Below are positions 1-6,816 of a DNA stretch of 12,687 nt, one piece after another. Source of the stretch: an uncultured Lachnospiraceae bacterium (GTDB lineage Bacteria > Bacillota > Clostridia > Lachnospirales > Lachnospiraceae); contig CANRJU010000052.1 in assembly GCA_947631075.1 (NCBI GenBank), positions 1 through 12,687 on the forward strand, in the 5' to 3' direction. A program made the position numbers and the translations under genes. The notes below the pieces were generated by a model. That model worked only from the letters and a program-made list of their open reading frames with translations. It ran no database searches and was not told where the DNA came from. How positions within the stretch are numbered: position 1 is the first letter of the stretch; each line of letters begins with the position of its first letter.

Positions 1-1
1 G

Positions 2-331
2 GAGGAGAAGGCGGCTGACCGGATTTTTCATCTGCTCCCGCCGGACCAGGAGGCATATTTCCGCGGGTTATGGGAAGAATTTGAGAAGAATGAGACGCCG
101 GAGGCCCGGTTTGCCAACGCGTTGGACAAGGTGCAGCCCACGATGCTGAACCACGCGTCCGGAGGGCGCGCCTGGAAGGAGCACGATGTGGCGGTGAGCC
201 AGATTTACAACCGGAACGGCAGCACGGCAAAGGGCTCAAAAGCTCTGTGGGACTACGCCGTGGAGCATTATATTGAACCCCATGGGGAAAAGCCGGACAG
301 GCCGGGGGAAATCAGGGAGGACCGAAAATGA
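2..331 (+). CDS. HD-domain hydrolase (YfbR/HD_3-like), C-terminal part
   Basis: The reading frame is open from the left edge to the TGA at 329-331, so only the last 109 residues are present and the true start lies outside. The fragment shows the conserved end of the COG1896/HD_3 group: E-x-R-F-A-N-A-L-D-K-V-Q-P, then an N-H-x-x-G-G-x-x-W-K-E-H stretch. The Asp in ALDKVQP is the usual distal metal ligand of the HD fold; the HD pair itself would be upstream and is not visible. Family members are metal-dependent phosphohydrolases, with nucleotide 5'-monophosphatase activity known for YfbR. The substrate here cannot be told. The stop overlaps the ATG of the next gene (ATGA at 328-331), so the two are translationally coupled. 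A TTG at 122 could be mistaken for a start but is internal to the domain. Confidence 0.8.
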   Translation, partial: EEKAADRIFHLLPPDQEAYFRGLWEEFEKNETPEARFANALDKVQPTMLNHASGGRAWKEHDVAVSQIYNRNGSTAKGSKALWDYAVEHYIEPHGEKPDRPGEIREDRK

Positions 332-2373
332 GAGAACGCTATGAGCTGGCGACGGCAAGGATTCGGGAGATTCGGGAGGAATTACGGGATGCCGCCGATG
401 CGAGTACGAATGTGAACACATTAGCAATTGAAAAAAATGAGACTAACAATTTTTCCGATATAGAAAAATACAGGGAGTATCTGTTGGAAGTCTGCGATAT
501 GTTCCTCGTTCTGGAGGAGGTTTTTCAGGCGCAGCCGGATGACAGCCGGTTCCCGGAGTGGAATGAGCGGCTGAACCGGAGCATCGCGGGAGATGCCTAC
601 GAGAAATCCTTTGGCAATCCGTCTTTTTGCGCGGCGCGTTTTGGAAAGCAGGAGGGCTCCTGCCTGTGCTGGCTTTTTGCCTCGTTCCGATTGGGAATCC
701 CGGCCGCCTATGAGAAGGACGGGGAGACGCTCCTTCACTGCATGGAGCTGTTTTTACAGGTATATACCATTCTCACGGACGAGGATGAAAAGGCGCGCTC
801 TCTAAAGGAGGCCATTTATTATTTTGTCCATGATTACGATGAGGAGCAGATGGAGAAAAGCATCCGCTTAGATCCGGAGGGAAGGCAGAGCGCGTATATA
901 CGCTCTCTTGTGATGGACAGCGATTTGAGCGATCCGGCGTATCTCTACCGGTACGGAGAGTACGTCACGGAAAATGAAATCCGCATGGCGCGGTTTTTGT
1001 ATTCTCTGCCGGAGGATACGCTGGCGGAGATGGCGAGGACCTATACGGAGGGATACCGCAAGGGATTTGAGATCGCGGGCATTGACCTGTCACAGAAAAA
1101 GACGGTACAGATTCGCTATCACATCGGCTTTGAGGCGCTTGTGCGCCCGGCGGTGGAGCAGTTTCGCGCGATGGGACTGGAGCCGGTGTTCCGGCATTCC
1201 TTTGTGACCAGCACGTCGCCCAACAGACAGTACCCATACGATCATCGGTACGATGACGCCCTGTATCTGAACAAGGCGTTCGTGAGCCGGCGTCTGGATC
1301 TGGCGGAACACATTTATGAGAAAAACAGGGAGGAGGCCGCCGCCTATGCCGGGCCGGCCGTGATTGAGGTGTTCGGGGAAAAATTATTCGTGCCGACGAC
1401 CAAAAAGGAGAGCCTCTCCTATACGAAGGAGCAGGAAAAATTGTCGGTGGAATACCGCAGGGATTTTTCTCTGCTCACGAACCGCTATATTCCCCAGGAT
1501 TCATACAGCTTTACGATTATCGCCTATCCGATGCCGGAAATCGGGGAGCAGTTCGAGGATATTTTCAGGGACACGGTGAAGGTCAATACGCTGGACGCCG
1601 CGCAGTATCAGCGCATACAGCAGGCGCTGATCGACGCGTTAGACCAGGGCGAGTATGTACGGGTGACCGGACGGGGCGCCAACCACACGGATGTGCGGAT
1701 TCAGCTGCACGCGTTAGACGATCCCGACAGGCAGACCAATTTTGAAAACTGCCTGGCAGATGTGAATATTCCGGTAGGCGAGGTCTTTACCTCTCCGGTG
1801 CTAAAGGGCACGGAGGGCGTTCTGCATGTGACACAGGTGTATTTAAACGAACTGCGCTATGAAAATCTGGAAATCGTGCTAAAGGACGGCATGGTGAAAG
1901 AGTACCGCTGCAGCAATTACGAGACCGAGGAGGAAAATACAAAATATATCAAAGAAAATGTCCTGTATAATCGGGAGACGCTGCCCGTCGGCGAATTTGC
2001 CATCGGGACCAATACGACCGCCTATACGATGGGGCGGCGCTACGGCATCGAGGCCAAGCTGCCGATTCTCATTGCGGAAAAGACGGGGCCGCACTTTGCG
2101 CTGGGCGACACCTGTTATTCTATGAGCGAGGACGTCGTGCTGCACAACCCGGATGGCAAGGAGATTATCGCCAAGGAAAACGAGTGCTCCGCCCTGCGGA
2201 ATACGGAGCCGGAAAAGGCATATTTTAACTGCCATACCGACATCACGATTCCCTACGACGAGCTGGGGGACATTCAGGTGTTTACAAAAGAGGGAAAAAC
2301 GATTACACTATTGCGTGAGGGGCGGTTTGTCCTGCCGGGGACGGAAGCCCTCAACGAAGCACTAATGCAATAA
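328..2373 (+). CDS. M29-family aminopeptidase with long N-terminal extension
   Basis: This 681-residue protein has an M29 (AmpS/aminopeptidase T, thermophilic metalloprotease family) domain from about residue 265 to the end. The five expected metal ligands can be placed: E485 (GEVFTS), E556 (GEFAIGTN), H589 (GPHFALG), H636 and D638 (CHTD). A Tyr at 597 follows the HFALG motif, where the family has its catalytic Tyr. Order and spacing fit the family, so the enzyme should be an active two-metal cytosolic exopeptidase removing N-terminal residues from peptides. M29 enzymes are usually about 410 residues. The first ~260 residues here are an extra, mostly acidic and helical region that I do not recognise. 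There is no signal peptide. The ATG overlaps the upstream stop, and purE follows after a short gap without a terminator. Confidence 0.85.
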   Translation: MRERYELATARIREIREELRDAADASTNVNTLAIEKNETNNFSDIEKYREYLLEVCDMFLVLEEVFQAQPDDSRFPEWNERLNRSIAGDAYEKSFGNPSFCAARFGKQEGSCLCWLFASFRLGIPAAYEKDGETLLHCMELFLQVYTILTDEDEKARSLKEAIYYFVHDYDEEQMEKSIRLDPEGRQSAYIRSLVMDSDLSDPAYLYRYGEYVTENEIRMARFLYSLPEDTLAEMARTYTEGYRKGFEIAGIDLSQKKTVQIRYHIGFEALVRPAVEQFRAMGLEPVFRHSFVTSTSPNRQYPYDHRYDDALYLNKAFVSRRLDLAEHIYEKNREEAAAYAGPAVIEVFGEKLFVPTTKKESLSYTKEQEKLSVEYRRDFSLLTNRYIPQDSYSFTIIAYPMPEIGEQFEDIFRDTVKVNTLDAAQYQRIQQALIDALDQGEYVRVTGRGANHTDVRIQLHALDDPDRQTNFENCLADVNIPVGEVFTSPVLKGTEGVLHVTQVYLNELRYENLEIVLKDGMVKEYRCSNYETEEENTKYIKENVLYNRETLPVGEFAIGTNTTAYTMGRRYGIEAKLPILIAEKTGPHFALGDTCYSMSEDVVLHNPDGKEIIAKENECSALRNTEPEKAYFNCHTDITIPYDELGDIQVFTKEGKTITLLREGRFVLPGTEALNEALMQ

Positions 2374-2408
2374 AAGAATAAAAAACAATTAGAATGGAGG
2401 AATTTTTT

Positions 2409-2921
2409 ATGGGAAAAGTAGGTATTTTGATGGGGAGCGATTCGGACCTTCCCGTAATGAAAAAGGCGGCGGACATGCTGGAGAAATTCGGCATTGAATA
2501 TGAGATGACGATTATTTCCGCTCACCGGATGCCGGATATTTTTGTGGACTACGCGACAAAGGCAGAGGAGCGGGGCATTGAGGTGATTATTGCCGGAGCA
2601 GGCGGAGCGGCGCATCTTCCCGGCATGTGCGCGGCGCTGTTCGACCTTCCGGTCATCGGTATTCCGATTCACACAAAGAGCCTGGGCGGCGTGGACAGCT
2701 TGTATTCCATCGTGCAGATGCCGTCGGGAATCCCGGTAGCCACCGTTGCGATTGACGGCGCGGCCAACGCGGCCATACTGGCAGCCAAGATTCTGTCCGT
2801 GTCCGACCATGAACTGCGCGCGAAATTAAAGGATTATAAAAAGGAAATGAAAGAGGGCGTGCAGAAAAAGGCGGAAAAACTGGGTGAGCTGGGGTGCGAG
2901 GCCTATATTGCGCAGATGTGA
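2409..2921 (+). CDS. purE: N5-carboxyaminoimidazole ribonucleotide mutase PurE
   Basis: This is a full-length 170-residue class I PurE. It converts N5-CAIR to CAIR in de novo purine synthesis, in the cytosol, normally as an octamer. Visible motifs are GSDSD (residues 9-13), SAHR with the catalytic-type H39, and the AGAGGAAHLPGM loop (62-73). The start at 2409 is chosen because TGGAGG at 2395-2400 sits 8 bases upstream; an in-frame ATG at 2394 lies inside that ribosome binding site and is rejected. Only 35 bases separate it from the aminopeptidase. There is no room for a purine riboswitch, so it is probably transcribed with upstream genes. No other pur gene is present: the next gene is an accessory DUF3990-like gene, so a pur operon, if there was one, does not continue here. 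Confidence 0.96.
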   Translation: MGKVGILMGSDSDLPVMKKAADMLEKFGIEYEMTIISAHRMPDIFVDYATKAEERGIEVIIAGAGGAAHLPGMCAALFDLPVIGIPIHTKSLGGVDSLYSIVQMPSGIPVATVAIDGAANAAILAAKILSVSDHELRAKLKDYKKEMKEGVQKKAEKLGELGCEAYIAQM

Positions 2922-2942
2922 GAGCGGAGGAAGGGACATGAT

Positions 2943-3422
2943 ATGTTGCGGGAAAAATTGCCTTTATATCATGGGAGCAAGGAGATTGTTCGGGTACCCG
3001 AAATCAGAATACCCAAATATAATAAAGATTTTTATATTGGATTTTACTGCACATTATATGCGGATCAGGCGGTAAGATGGGCAACAAGATTTAATGGAAC
3101 CGGGTACCTGAATGAATATGAATACACTCCCAATGACAGTTTAAAAGTAAAAAAATTCTCTGGCATGTCAGAAGAATGGCTTGATTTTATTGTGGATTGC
3201 CGATTAGGGAAATCACACGACTTTGATATTGTAGAAGGTCCTATGGCAAATGATACGATTTTTAATTATGTGCAAAATTTTGTTGATGGAAAAATTAGCA
3301 GGGAGGCTTTTTGGGCGCTGGCAAAATTTAAACATCCAACTCATCAGATAAGTTTTCACACAATGAAAGCCTTGGAAACTTTGACTTTTTTAAGGGAAAG
3401 GAAAATAGGAGATGAAAAATGA
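2943..3422 (+). CDS. DUF3990-like protein, possible ADP-ribosyltransferase fold
   Basis: This 159-residue soluble protein looks like the DUF3990 family from memory: LYHGS near the N-terminus (residues 8-12), a DFYIGFYC segment (29-36), D-I-V-E-G-P-M-A-N-D (95-104) and PTHQISFHT (132-140). The YHG motif, a following Y-rich strand and a late Q/E-containing strand are what one expects of the H-Y-E/Q ADP-ribosyltransferase superfamily. H10, Y31 or Y35, and Q135 are therefore candidate NAD-site residues. That assignment is inference. The start has an AGGAAGG-type site about 8 bases upstream and lies 21 bases after purE. The next gene overlaps its end by 11 bases, suggesting a coupled pair. The gene is clearly more AT-rich than purE, consistent with acquisition. 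It could be a toxin or host-interaction enzyme; the function is unknown. Confidence 0.65.
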   Translation: MLREKLPLYHGSKEIVRVPEIRIPKYNKDFYIGFYCTLYADQAVRWATRFNGTGYLNEYEYTPNDSLKVKKFSGMSEEWLDFIVDCRLGKSHDFDIVEGPMANDTIFNYVQNFVDGKISREAFWALAKFKHPTHQISFHTMKALETLTFLRERKIGDEK

Positions 3423-3855
3423 CATCGATTTATTTTTCACATGCAGTTTAATCGAGTTTATTGGACGCCAGCAGAAACAGAAAAGATCCGCTGTGGTTGA
3501 ATTTTTGGGGAGAGATACAATAAAACGAATCTATGATTATGCGGATGTTTTTCACTGTGAGCCAATAGAAAAAGTGGCGGATGATTTTATCACCATGTGT
3601 CATATTCCCGCGGATTCTTTTGATAATGTCAGCAAGTGCAGATATGATGTCCCGGATTATTGGACAATCGGGGAGGTCTATGAGCGCTTGATTGAGGATC
3701 TGTGCGACCACTCCGATAAAAATTTGATTGACGGGATTGTGGAAGTGTACTCATCGTGGATTGATGAGGCCATATCAAATTATAATACGGATTTTTACTA
3801 TCAGTCCCGGGAATATATACATGAATGTTATAAAGAGGGCTGTGTCTGCGCTTGA
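3412..3855 (+). CDS. Partner of DUF3990-like protein, DUF3791-like N-terminus
   Basis: This 147-residue, mostly helical protein has no signal peptide or membrane segment. The N-terminal ~60 residues (FFTCSLIEFIGR ... IYDYADVFHCEPIEKVADDFI) have the pattern I associate with DUF3791, a small family often found beside DUF3990. The remaining ~85 residues (DYWTIGEVYERLIEDLC, VYSSWIDEAISNYN, YYQSREYIHECY) form an aromatic-rich domain I cannot name. The gene starts inside the upstream gene, overlapping it by 11 bases. No well-placed ribosome binding site is visible (AAGG about 10 bases upstream), so translation probably depends on coupling. That layout suits a protein made in fixed ratio with its partner, such as an antitoxin or immunity protein, but this is inference. 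Family recall is moderate; expression as a real gene is likely. Confidence 0.6.
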   Translation: MKNDIDLFFTCSLIEFIGRQQKQKRSAVVEFLGRDTIKRIYDYADVFHCEPIEKVADDFITMCHIPADSFDNVSKCRYDVPDYWTIGEVYERLIEDLCDHSDKNLIDGIVEVYSSWIDEAISNYNTDFYYQSREYIHECYKEGCVCA

Positions 3856-3947
3856 AATTTGATACAGAAGTCGATGTTATTCATGGTCCGATAGAAAAAA
3901 GCGCCGTGATTACGCTCGGGAAGGTGGTGCCGATTTATGAATCATAG
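3852..3947 (+). pseudogene. Possible short coding remnant
   Basis: Between the DUF3990 partner and the small membrane protein, one frame reads about 31 residues (from a TTG, with no ribosome binding site) containing VDVIHGPIEKSAVITLG and ending in TAG at 3945. The D-V-I-x-G-P-I stretch loosely resembles the D-I-V-E-G-P-M segment of the DUF3990-like protein upstream, which suggests the tail of a decayed paralogue. The similarity is short and could be chance. The next start codon lies inside this frame. Confidence 0.2.
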
Positions 3948-4158
3948 GGGCATCAAAAAAGAGAAACTCCTTGAACTTACCAAAGATTTTTTGGGCTACA
4001 TGATTGTAATGATCATTCTATTATTGGTCGAAAATAAACTAGGTTTATATACAATGACAGGCAGGGCCATCATTGATAATATTATAGGCTTAGTATTTGG
4101 GTGGATTATTTGGAAAATCGTCATGACATTTATAAATAAAAGGAACCGGCAGAAATAG
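3937..4158 (+). CDS. Small membrane protein with two predicted helices
   Basis: This 73-residue protein has two hydrophobic segments, about residues 19-36 (LGYMIVMIILLLVENKLG) and 44-67 (AIIDNIIGLVFGWIIWKIVMTF). It has a basic N-terminal stretch (HRGIKKEK) and a basic tail (NKRNRQK). This predicts two transmembrane helices with both ends in the cytoplasm. I do not recognise the family. A purine-rich GGGAAGG lies 12 or more bases before the ATG, a weak ribosome site. The gene is AT-rich like the DUF3990 pair before it and unlike the phosphoesterase after it. It could belong to the DUF3990 unit as a membrane component or be an independent accessory gene; nothing in the sequence decides. Confidence 0.55.
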   Translation: MNHRGIKKEKLLELTKDFLGYMIVMIILLLVENKLGLYTMTGRAIIDNIIGLVFGWIIWKIVMTFINKRNRQK

Positions 4159-4185
4159 TTTTGCGGAAAGCTTGAGGAATAAACA

Positions 4186-4923
4186 ATGCCAAAACATAAG
4201 ATTGCCGTGATTTCGGATACACACGGAATCCTGCTGCCGAAGGCGGTTGAAACGCTCCGGTCGGCGGAGCTGATTCTGCACGGCGGCGACATTGCGGATC
4301 AGGGGACATGGGACAAGCTGAAGGAATGTTCGCGCGTGATCGCAGTGCGGGGAAATTGCGATAAGGAATGGGCAAAGGAATTGTCGAAGGAAATCAGTTT
4401 CGAGCTTTATGGCAAGAAAATATACATGATTCACAATAAAAAGCAGTTGACCGCGGAGGCAGAGGACGCGGATATTGTTATTTACGGGCACTCGCACAAG
4501 TATGAGGCGAGGGAAGAAGAAGGCCATCTCTGGCTGAATCCGGGGAGCGGCGGACCGCGGCGTTTCGGGAGGCCAGCGACAATGGCAGTGCTAGAGCTTG
4601 ACGATACGAGCGGGAGCCTGACGGTGGAGCGGATTGACTTGTCAGATGATGCGCGGAGTGCGGTTTCCGATAATTTTGGTTCAGATTCCGATTGCTTGTG
4701 TCCAGAACTTGACAGTGGAGAGCTGTGGAAAATTGTCGAGACGATTGTGCGGGACATCAAGCGCAGGCGGTCGGTCGATTATATTGTGAGGACGCGGGGA
4801 ATCAGCCGCGCGTTGACGGAACAGATCTGCCAGATTTATTTCACGCATCCCGGCATTGATGTGCGGGGAGTGGTGGACCGGAAGGAGATTTTGAAAAAAT
4901 GGAATACAGACAAAATTCATTAA
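4186..4923 (+). CDS. YfcE/MJ0936-type metallophosphoesterase with extra C-terminal domain
   Basis: The first ~150 of 245 residues form a calcineurin-like phosphoesterase of the YfcE/MJ0936 group. The metal-binding set is visible: D11-x-H13 (SDTHG), D35 (HGGD), N57 (GNCD), H83 (MIHN) and H102/H104 (GHSH), followed by NPGS. Such enzymes hydrolyse phosphodiesters such as bis-pNPP or cyclic nucleotides with Mn; the natural substrate is usually unknown. In the H83 motif the usual G-H that follows is replaced by N-K. Residues ~150-245 are an addition: a Ser/Asp-rich linker followed by a compact helical domain (ELWKIVETIVRDI, VDYIVRTRGISRALTEQIC, HPGIDVRGVVDR) that looks like a conserved helix-turn-helix-sized module of unknown role. 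GAGG lies 8 bases upstream of the ATG. The base composition is GC-richer than its neighbours. Confidence 0.85.
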   Translation: MPKHKIAVISDTHGILLPKAVETLRSAELILHGGDIADQGTWDKLKECSRVIAVRGNCDKEWAKELSKEISFELYGKKIYMIHNKKQLTAEAEDADIVIYGHSHKYEAREEEGHLWLNPGSGGPRRFGRPATMAVLELDDTSGSLTVERIDLSDDARSAVSDNFGSDSDCLCPELDSGELWKIVETIVRDIKRRRSVDYIVRTRGISRALTEQICQIYFTHPGIDVRGVVDRKEILKKWNTDKIH

Positions 4924-5312
4924 GCTATGAAGAATATTGTTCGCTTAGGAAAAGCGTAGGCTGGCAGCTTTTTTTACAGAGTCAGACACAGCAGGCGCTT
5001 TCTAATAGTTTGTACACTGTATCCGCAGTTGAAAACGATCAGACGGTTGGTATGGGGCGGCTGACCGGTGACGGAATGTATTTTCTGATTGTAGATGTAG
5101 TAGTACATCCGTCATTCCAGAACCGTGGAATTGGTACGAATCTTACAAGCATGCTGTTGAAGTATGCGGAGGATCAAACGCCTTTGGGCGGACGCTCCAG
5201 TGTTCAACTGATTGCAGAAAAAGGAAAAGAAGGATTTTATGAAAAACTGGGATTTAAACTCATTCCGCACGATTTTTGCGGAGCCGGTATGCGAAAGGTT
5301 ATTCGAAAATAA
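4899..5312 (+). CDS. GNAT-family N-acetyltransferase
   Basis: This 137-residue single-domain GNAT transfers an acetyl group from acetyl-CoA to an amine. The acetyl-CoA loop is clear: V-D-V-V-V-H-P-S-F-Q74-N-R-G77-I-G79 (motif A, Q/R-x-x-G-x-G). The typical N-terminal Y-E-E-Y-x-x-L-R-K-S-V-G-W substrate-side motif (residues 10-22) and the final F-Y-E-K-L-G-F-K (motif B) are also present. The acceptor cannot be predicted. The start overlaps the last 25 bases of the phosphoesterase gene, with AAGGAG 11 bases upstream, so the two are co-transcribed. No partner resembling the DUF1778/RHH antitoxin of GNAT toxins precedes it, so a TacT-like toxin role is unlikely. Confidence 0.9.
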   Translation: MEYRQNSLSYEEYCSLRKSVGWQLFLQSQTQQALSNSLYTVSAVENDQTVGMGRLTGDGMYFLIVDVVVHPSFQNRGIGTNLTSMLLKYAEDQTPLGGRSSVQLIAEKGKEGFYEKLGFKLIPHDFCGAGMRKVIRK

Positions 5313-5345
5313 ATTACAAAAATCTGCTTAGAGAGGTGATACGGA

Positions 5346-5798
5346 ATGATTGATATATATACAGAAAAAAAGGATTCAAGAGATTGGATATTTCAAAATG
5401 ATCTGTACTTCAATTTGCATACATGCAATGAAGAAATGGCCCAAAGGGAAATCAACCTCATTCAGCAAGTAGATCATGCGAAATTGACGCCAGATAAGCA
5501 TATTGAAACGGTATATGGGTTAGGCACAATTCGTAATTTATCATCAGGCTGTAAGACATTACTCAATATTATAAAAAATCCTGATAAAGTGGTATGTGTA
5601 GAGGAATGTGGTCCCAATGTGCTTAAAATCATTTTTGCAATGGATAATATAAAAATTTATATGTCAAGGCCATCATTGATTGACATTCCAGATGATGCGA
5701 AAATCCGATTTAATGATTCGGATATAGTGACTGGAAGCAGAGGGTATAATGCTTTGTGGAGTAAGGAGTATGAAAGGAGAGAATCGGATGATATATAA
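5346..5798 (+). CDS. DUF4869-like protein, first gene of a three-gene unit
   Basis: This 150-residue soluble protein resembles DUF4869 from memory: an initial I-x-I-Y strand, then a central G-L-G-x-I-x-x-L-S-S-G-x-K-T-L-L, and then C-V-E-E-C-G-P-N-V-L-K-I-I. A short segment (IYMSRPSLIDIPDD) and a D-x-x-I-V strand follow. DUF4869 has no known function. The invariant-looking ECGPN and SGCKTLL stretches are the best candidates for a functional site. GAGAGGTGAT lies about 6-8 bases before the ATG. The next gene starts 11 bases before this one stops and the third begins one base after the second ends, so the three must be made together. The unit is AT-rich. Family assignment is moderate; the reading frame is secure. 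Confidence 0.6.
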   Translation: MIDIYTEKKDSRDWIFQNDLYFNLHTCNEEMAQREINLIQQVDHAKLTPDKHIETVYGLGTIRNLSSGCKTLLNIIKNPDKVVCVEECGPNVLKIIFAMDNIKIYMSRPSLIDIPDDAKIRFNDSDIVTGSRGYNALWSKEYERRESDDI

Positions 5799-6189
5799 GA
5801 ATATTACATTTAAAGCAGCTCCTTTTTTGTACGATTTGGCGTTCGATGATAGAATAACTCTTGTCGGTGGGGATAGCGGCACGGGAAAAACTGTTCTCTA
5901 TGAAATGTTGGAGGATTTAAGATTAACTGACGAATACAAGGCTATTAAATTGTTTAATTATAAATCAGATAATCTTTTAGAAACTATAAAACAGTGTAGA
6001 GATAATTTCATTGTAATGGATAACGCGGATATTTTAATCAATGATGAAATCAGGGGATTTCTCAATTTTGAATTTTCCAATCAATACATGCTTTTTTTGC
6101 GAAATTGTGATGGCCTCAATGTATCCGATAAAAGTTTTAAGGTGTTAAAGCTGGATAATTACAGGATAACTTTAGAGGAGGAACTGTGA
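5788..6189 (+). CDS. Very small P-loop ATPase, second gene of the unit
   Basis: This 133-residue protein has a textbook Walker A, G28-D-S-G-T-G-K34-T35, after an ABC/SMC-like opening strand (ITLVGG). A Walker B-like strand, F-I-V-M-D78-N-A-D81, follows. The Glu normally next to the Walker B Asp is replaced by Asn, so hydrolysis may be weak or use D81. A later N-Q-Y-M-L-F-L-R-N strand could be a sensor-1 element. It is far shorter than usual AAA+, ABC or OLD ATPases (200 residues or more). No signature motif, arginine finger region or coiled coil is visible, so it probably works in a complex. The start at 5788 is chosen because AAAGGAGA at 5773-5780 lies 7 bases upstream; an in-frame ATG at 5749 has no such site. 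It overlaps the upstream gene by 11 bases. Confidence 0.75.
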   Translation: MIYKNITFKAAPFLYDLAFDDRITLVGGDSGTGKTVLYEMLEDLRLTDEYKAIKLFNYKSDNLLETIKQCRDNFIVMDNADILINDEIRGFLNFEFSNQYMLFLRNCDGLNVSDKSFKVLKLDNYRITLEEEL

Positions 6190-6190
6190 G

Positions 6191-6742
6191 ATGAGATATT
6201 TGTGGACAGAGGATACAGGGGCGGGGCTTCATTTCTGGAAATTACTTAATCAGCTTTGCTTTGATAATGAACTTGTGATTGAAAGTAAAGAAAGCAATCA
6301 GGGAATTTTGGATGCACTGTCAGGTGTAAGAATCAAAGAAGATGATGAATATTATATTGCTTTCGACAAGCTGGTGCGATGGACAGGTTCAGGTAAGACC
6401 GATAAAATTAAGATTCGCGAAGAAGTATTATCTGTAATTGAGAATCATAGTATCAATTTGTCAAAAATAGAAGACAAACAAACATTACAATATATAGCTG
6501 GTTTCAAAAGATATTCTACAGAGCGTGTGATGAAATCATTAGTGGGTGAATTTACACAAAACGAAAAATGGTCGATTAGAGGACCTCTTATGGGAGAGTG
6601 CTGGTATAGGGATTGTTGTGTGTCTGAACATTTAGGAAAACCCAGATGTGGCAGGCCGGAGGTGAAAGGTGGAAGCGAGAAAATGCGGATGCTGCTACAA
6701 TCAGAAGAAATAGGGAAAATAATTAGAGAAATTAACGCATAA
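6191..6742 (+). CDS. Unrecognised protein with acidic and Cys-rich motifs, third gene of the unit
   Basis: This 183-residue soluble protein is not one I can name. The N-terminal half has alternating strands and helices with acidic residues ending strands: YLWTED (E7, D8), then LVIESKESNQGILDAL, then EYYIAFD (D at about 59). Glutamate on a first strand and Asp on a later strand, separated by helices, is reminiscent of a TOPRIM nuclease/primase core, but the D-x-D is not intact. This is inference only. The C-terminal part contains C137-x4-C142-C143-x3-H147-x5-C153, a possible metal-binding cluster, followed by a basic tail. GAGGAGG at 6175-6181 lies 9 bases before the ATG, and one base separates it from the ATPase gene. 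Together the three resemble a compact ATPase-plus-effector module. Confidence 0.6.
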   Translation: MRYLWTEDTGAGLHFWKLLNQLCFDNELVIESKESNQGILDALSGVRIKEDDEYYIAFDKLVRWTGSGKTDKIKIREEVLSVIENHSINLSKIEDKQTLQYIAGFKRYSTERVMKSLVGEFTQNEKWSIRGPLMGECWYRDCCVSEHLGKPRCGRPEVKGGSEKMRMLLQSEEIGKIIREINA

Positions 6743-6816
6743 AAATCGGATTTGTGAGGTAATAGGGTATTAAATACATCTAATAAATTTCCGCTTGGCG
6801 AGGAGGTACGCATAAT

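Noticed and set aside
2394..2408. Upstream in-frame ATG for purE
   Set aside because: It lies inside the TGGAGG ribosome binding site; the ATG at 2409 has correct spacing and matches the family N-terminus.
2374..2408. Purine riboswitch or PurBox before purE
   Set aside because: The gap is only 35 bases and has no such structure.
2274..2810. 178-residue frame on the minus strand
   Set aside because: It is antisense to purE and the end of the aminopeptidase, with low-complexity His/Arg/Asn content and no family features.
4899..5312. TacT-like GNAT toxin
   Set aside because: There is no ribbon-helix-helix antitoxin beside it; it overlaps a phosphoesterase gene instead.
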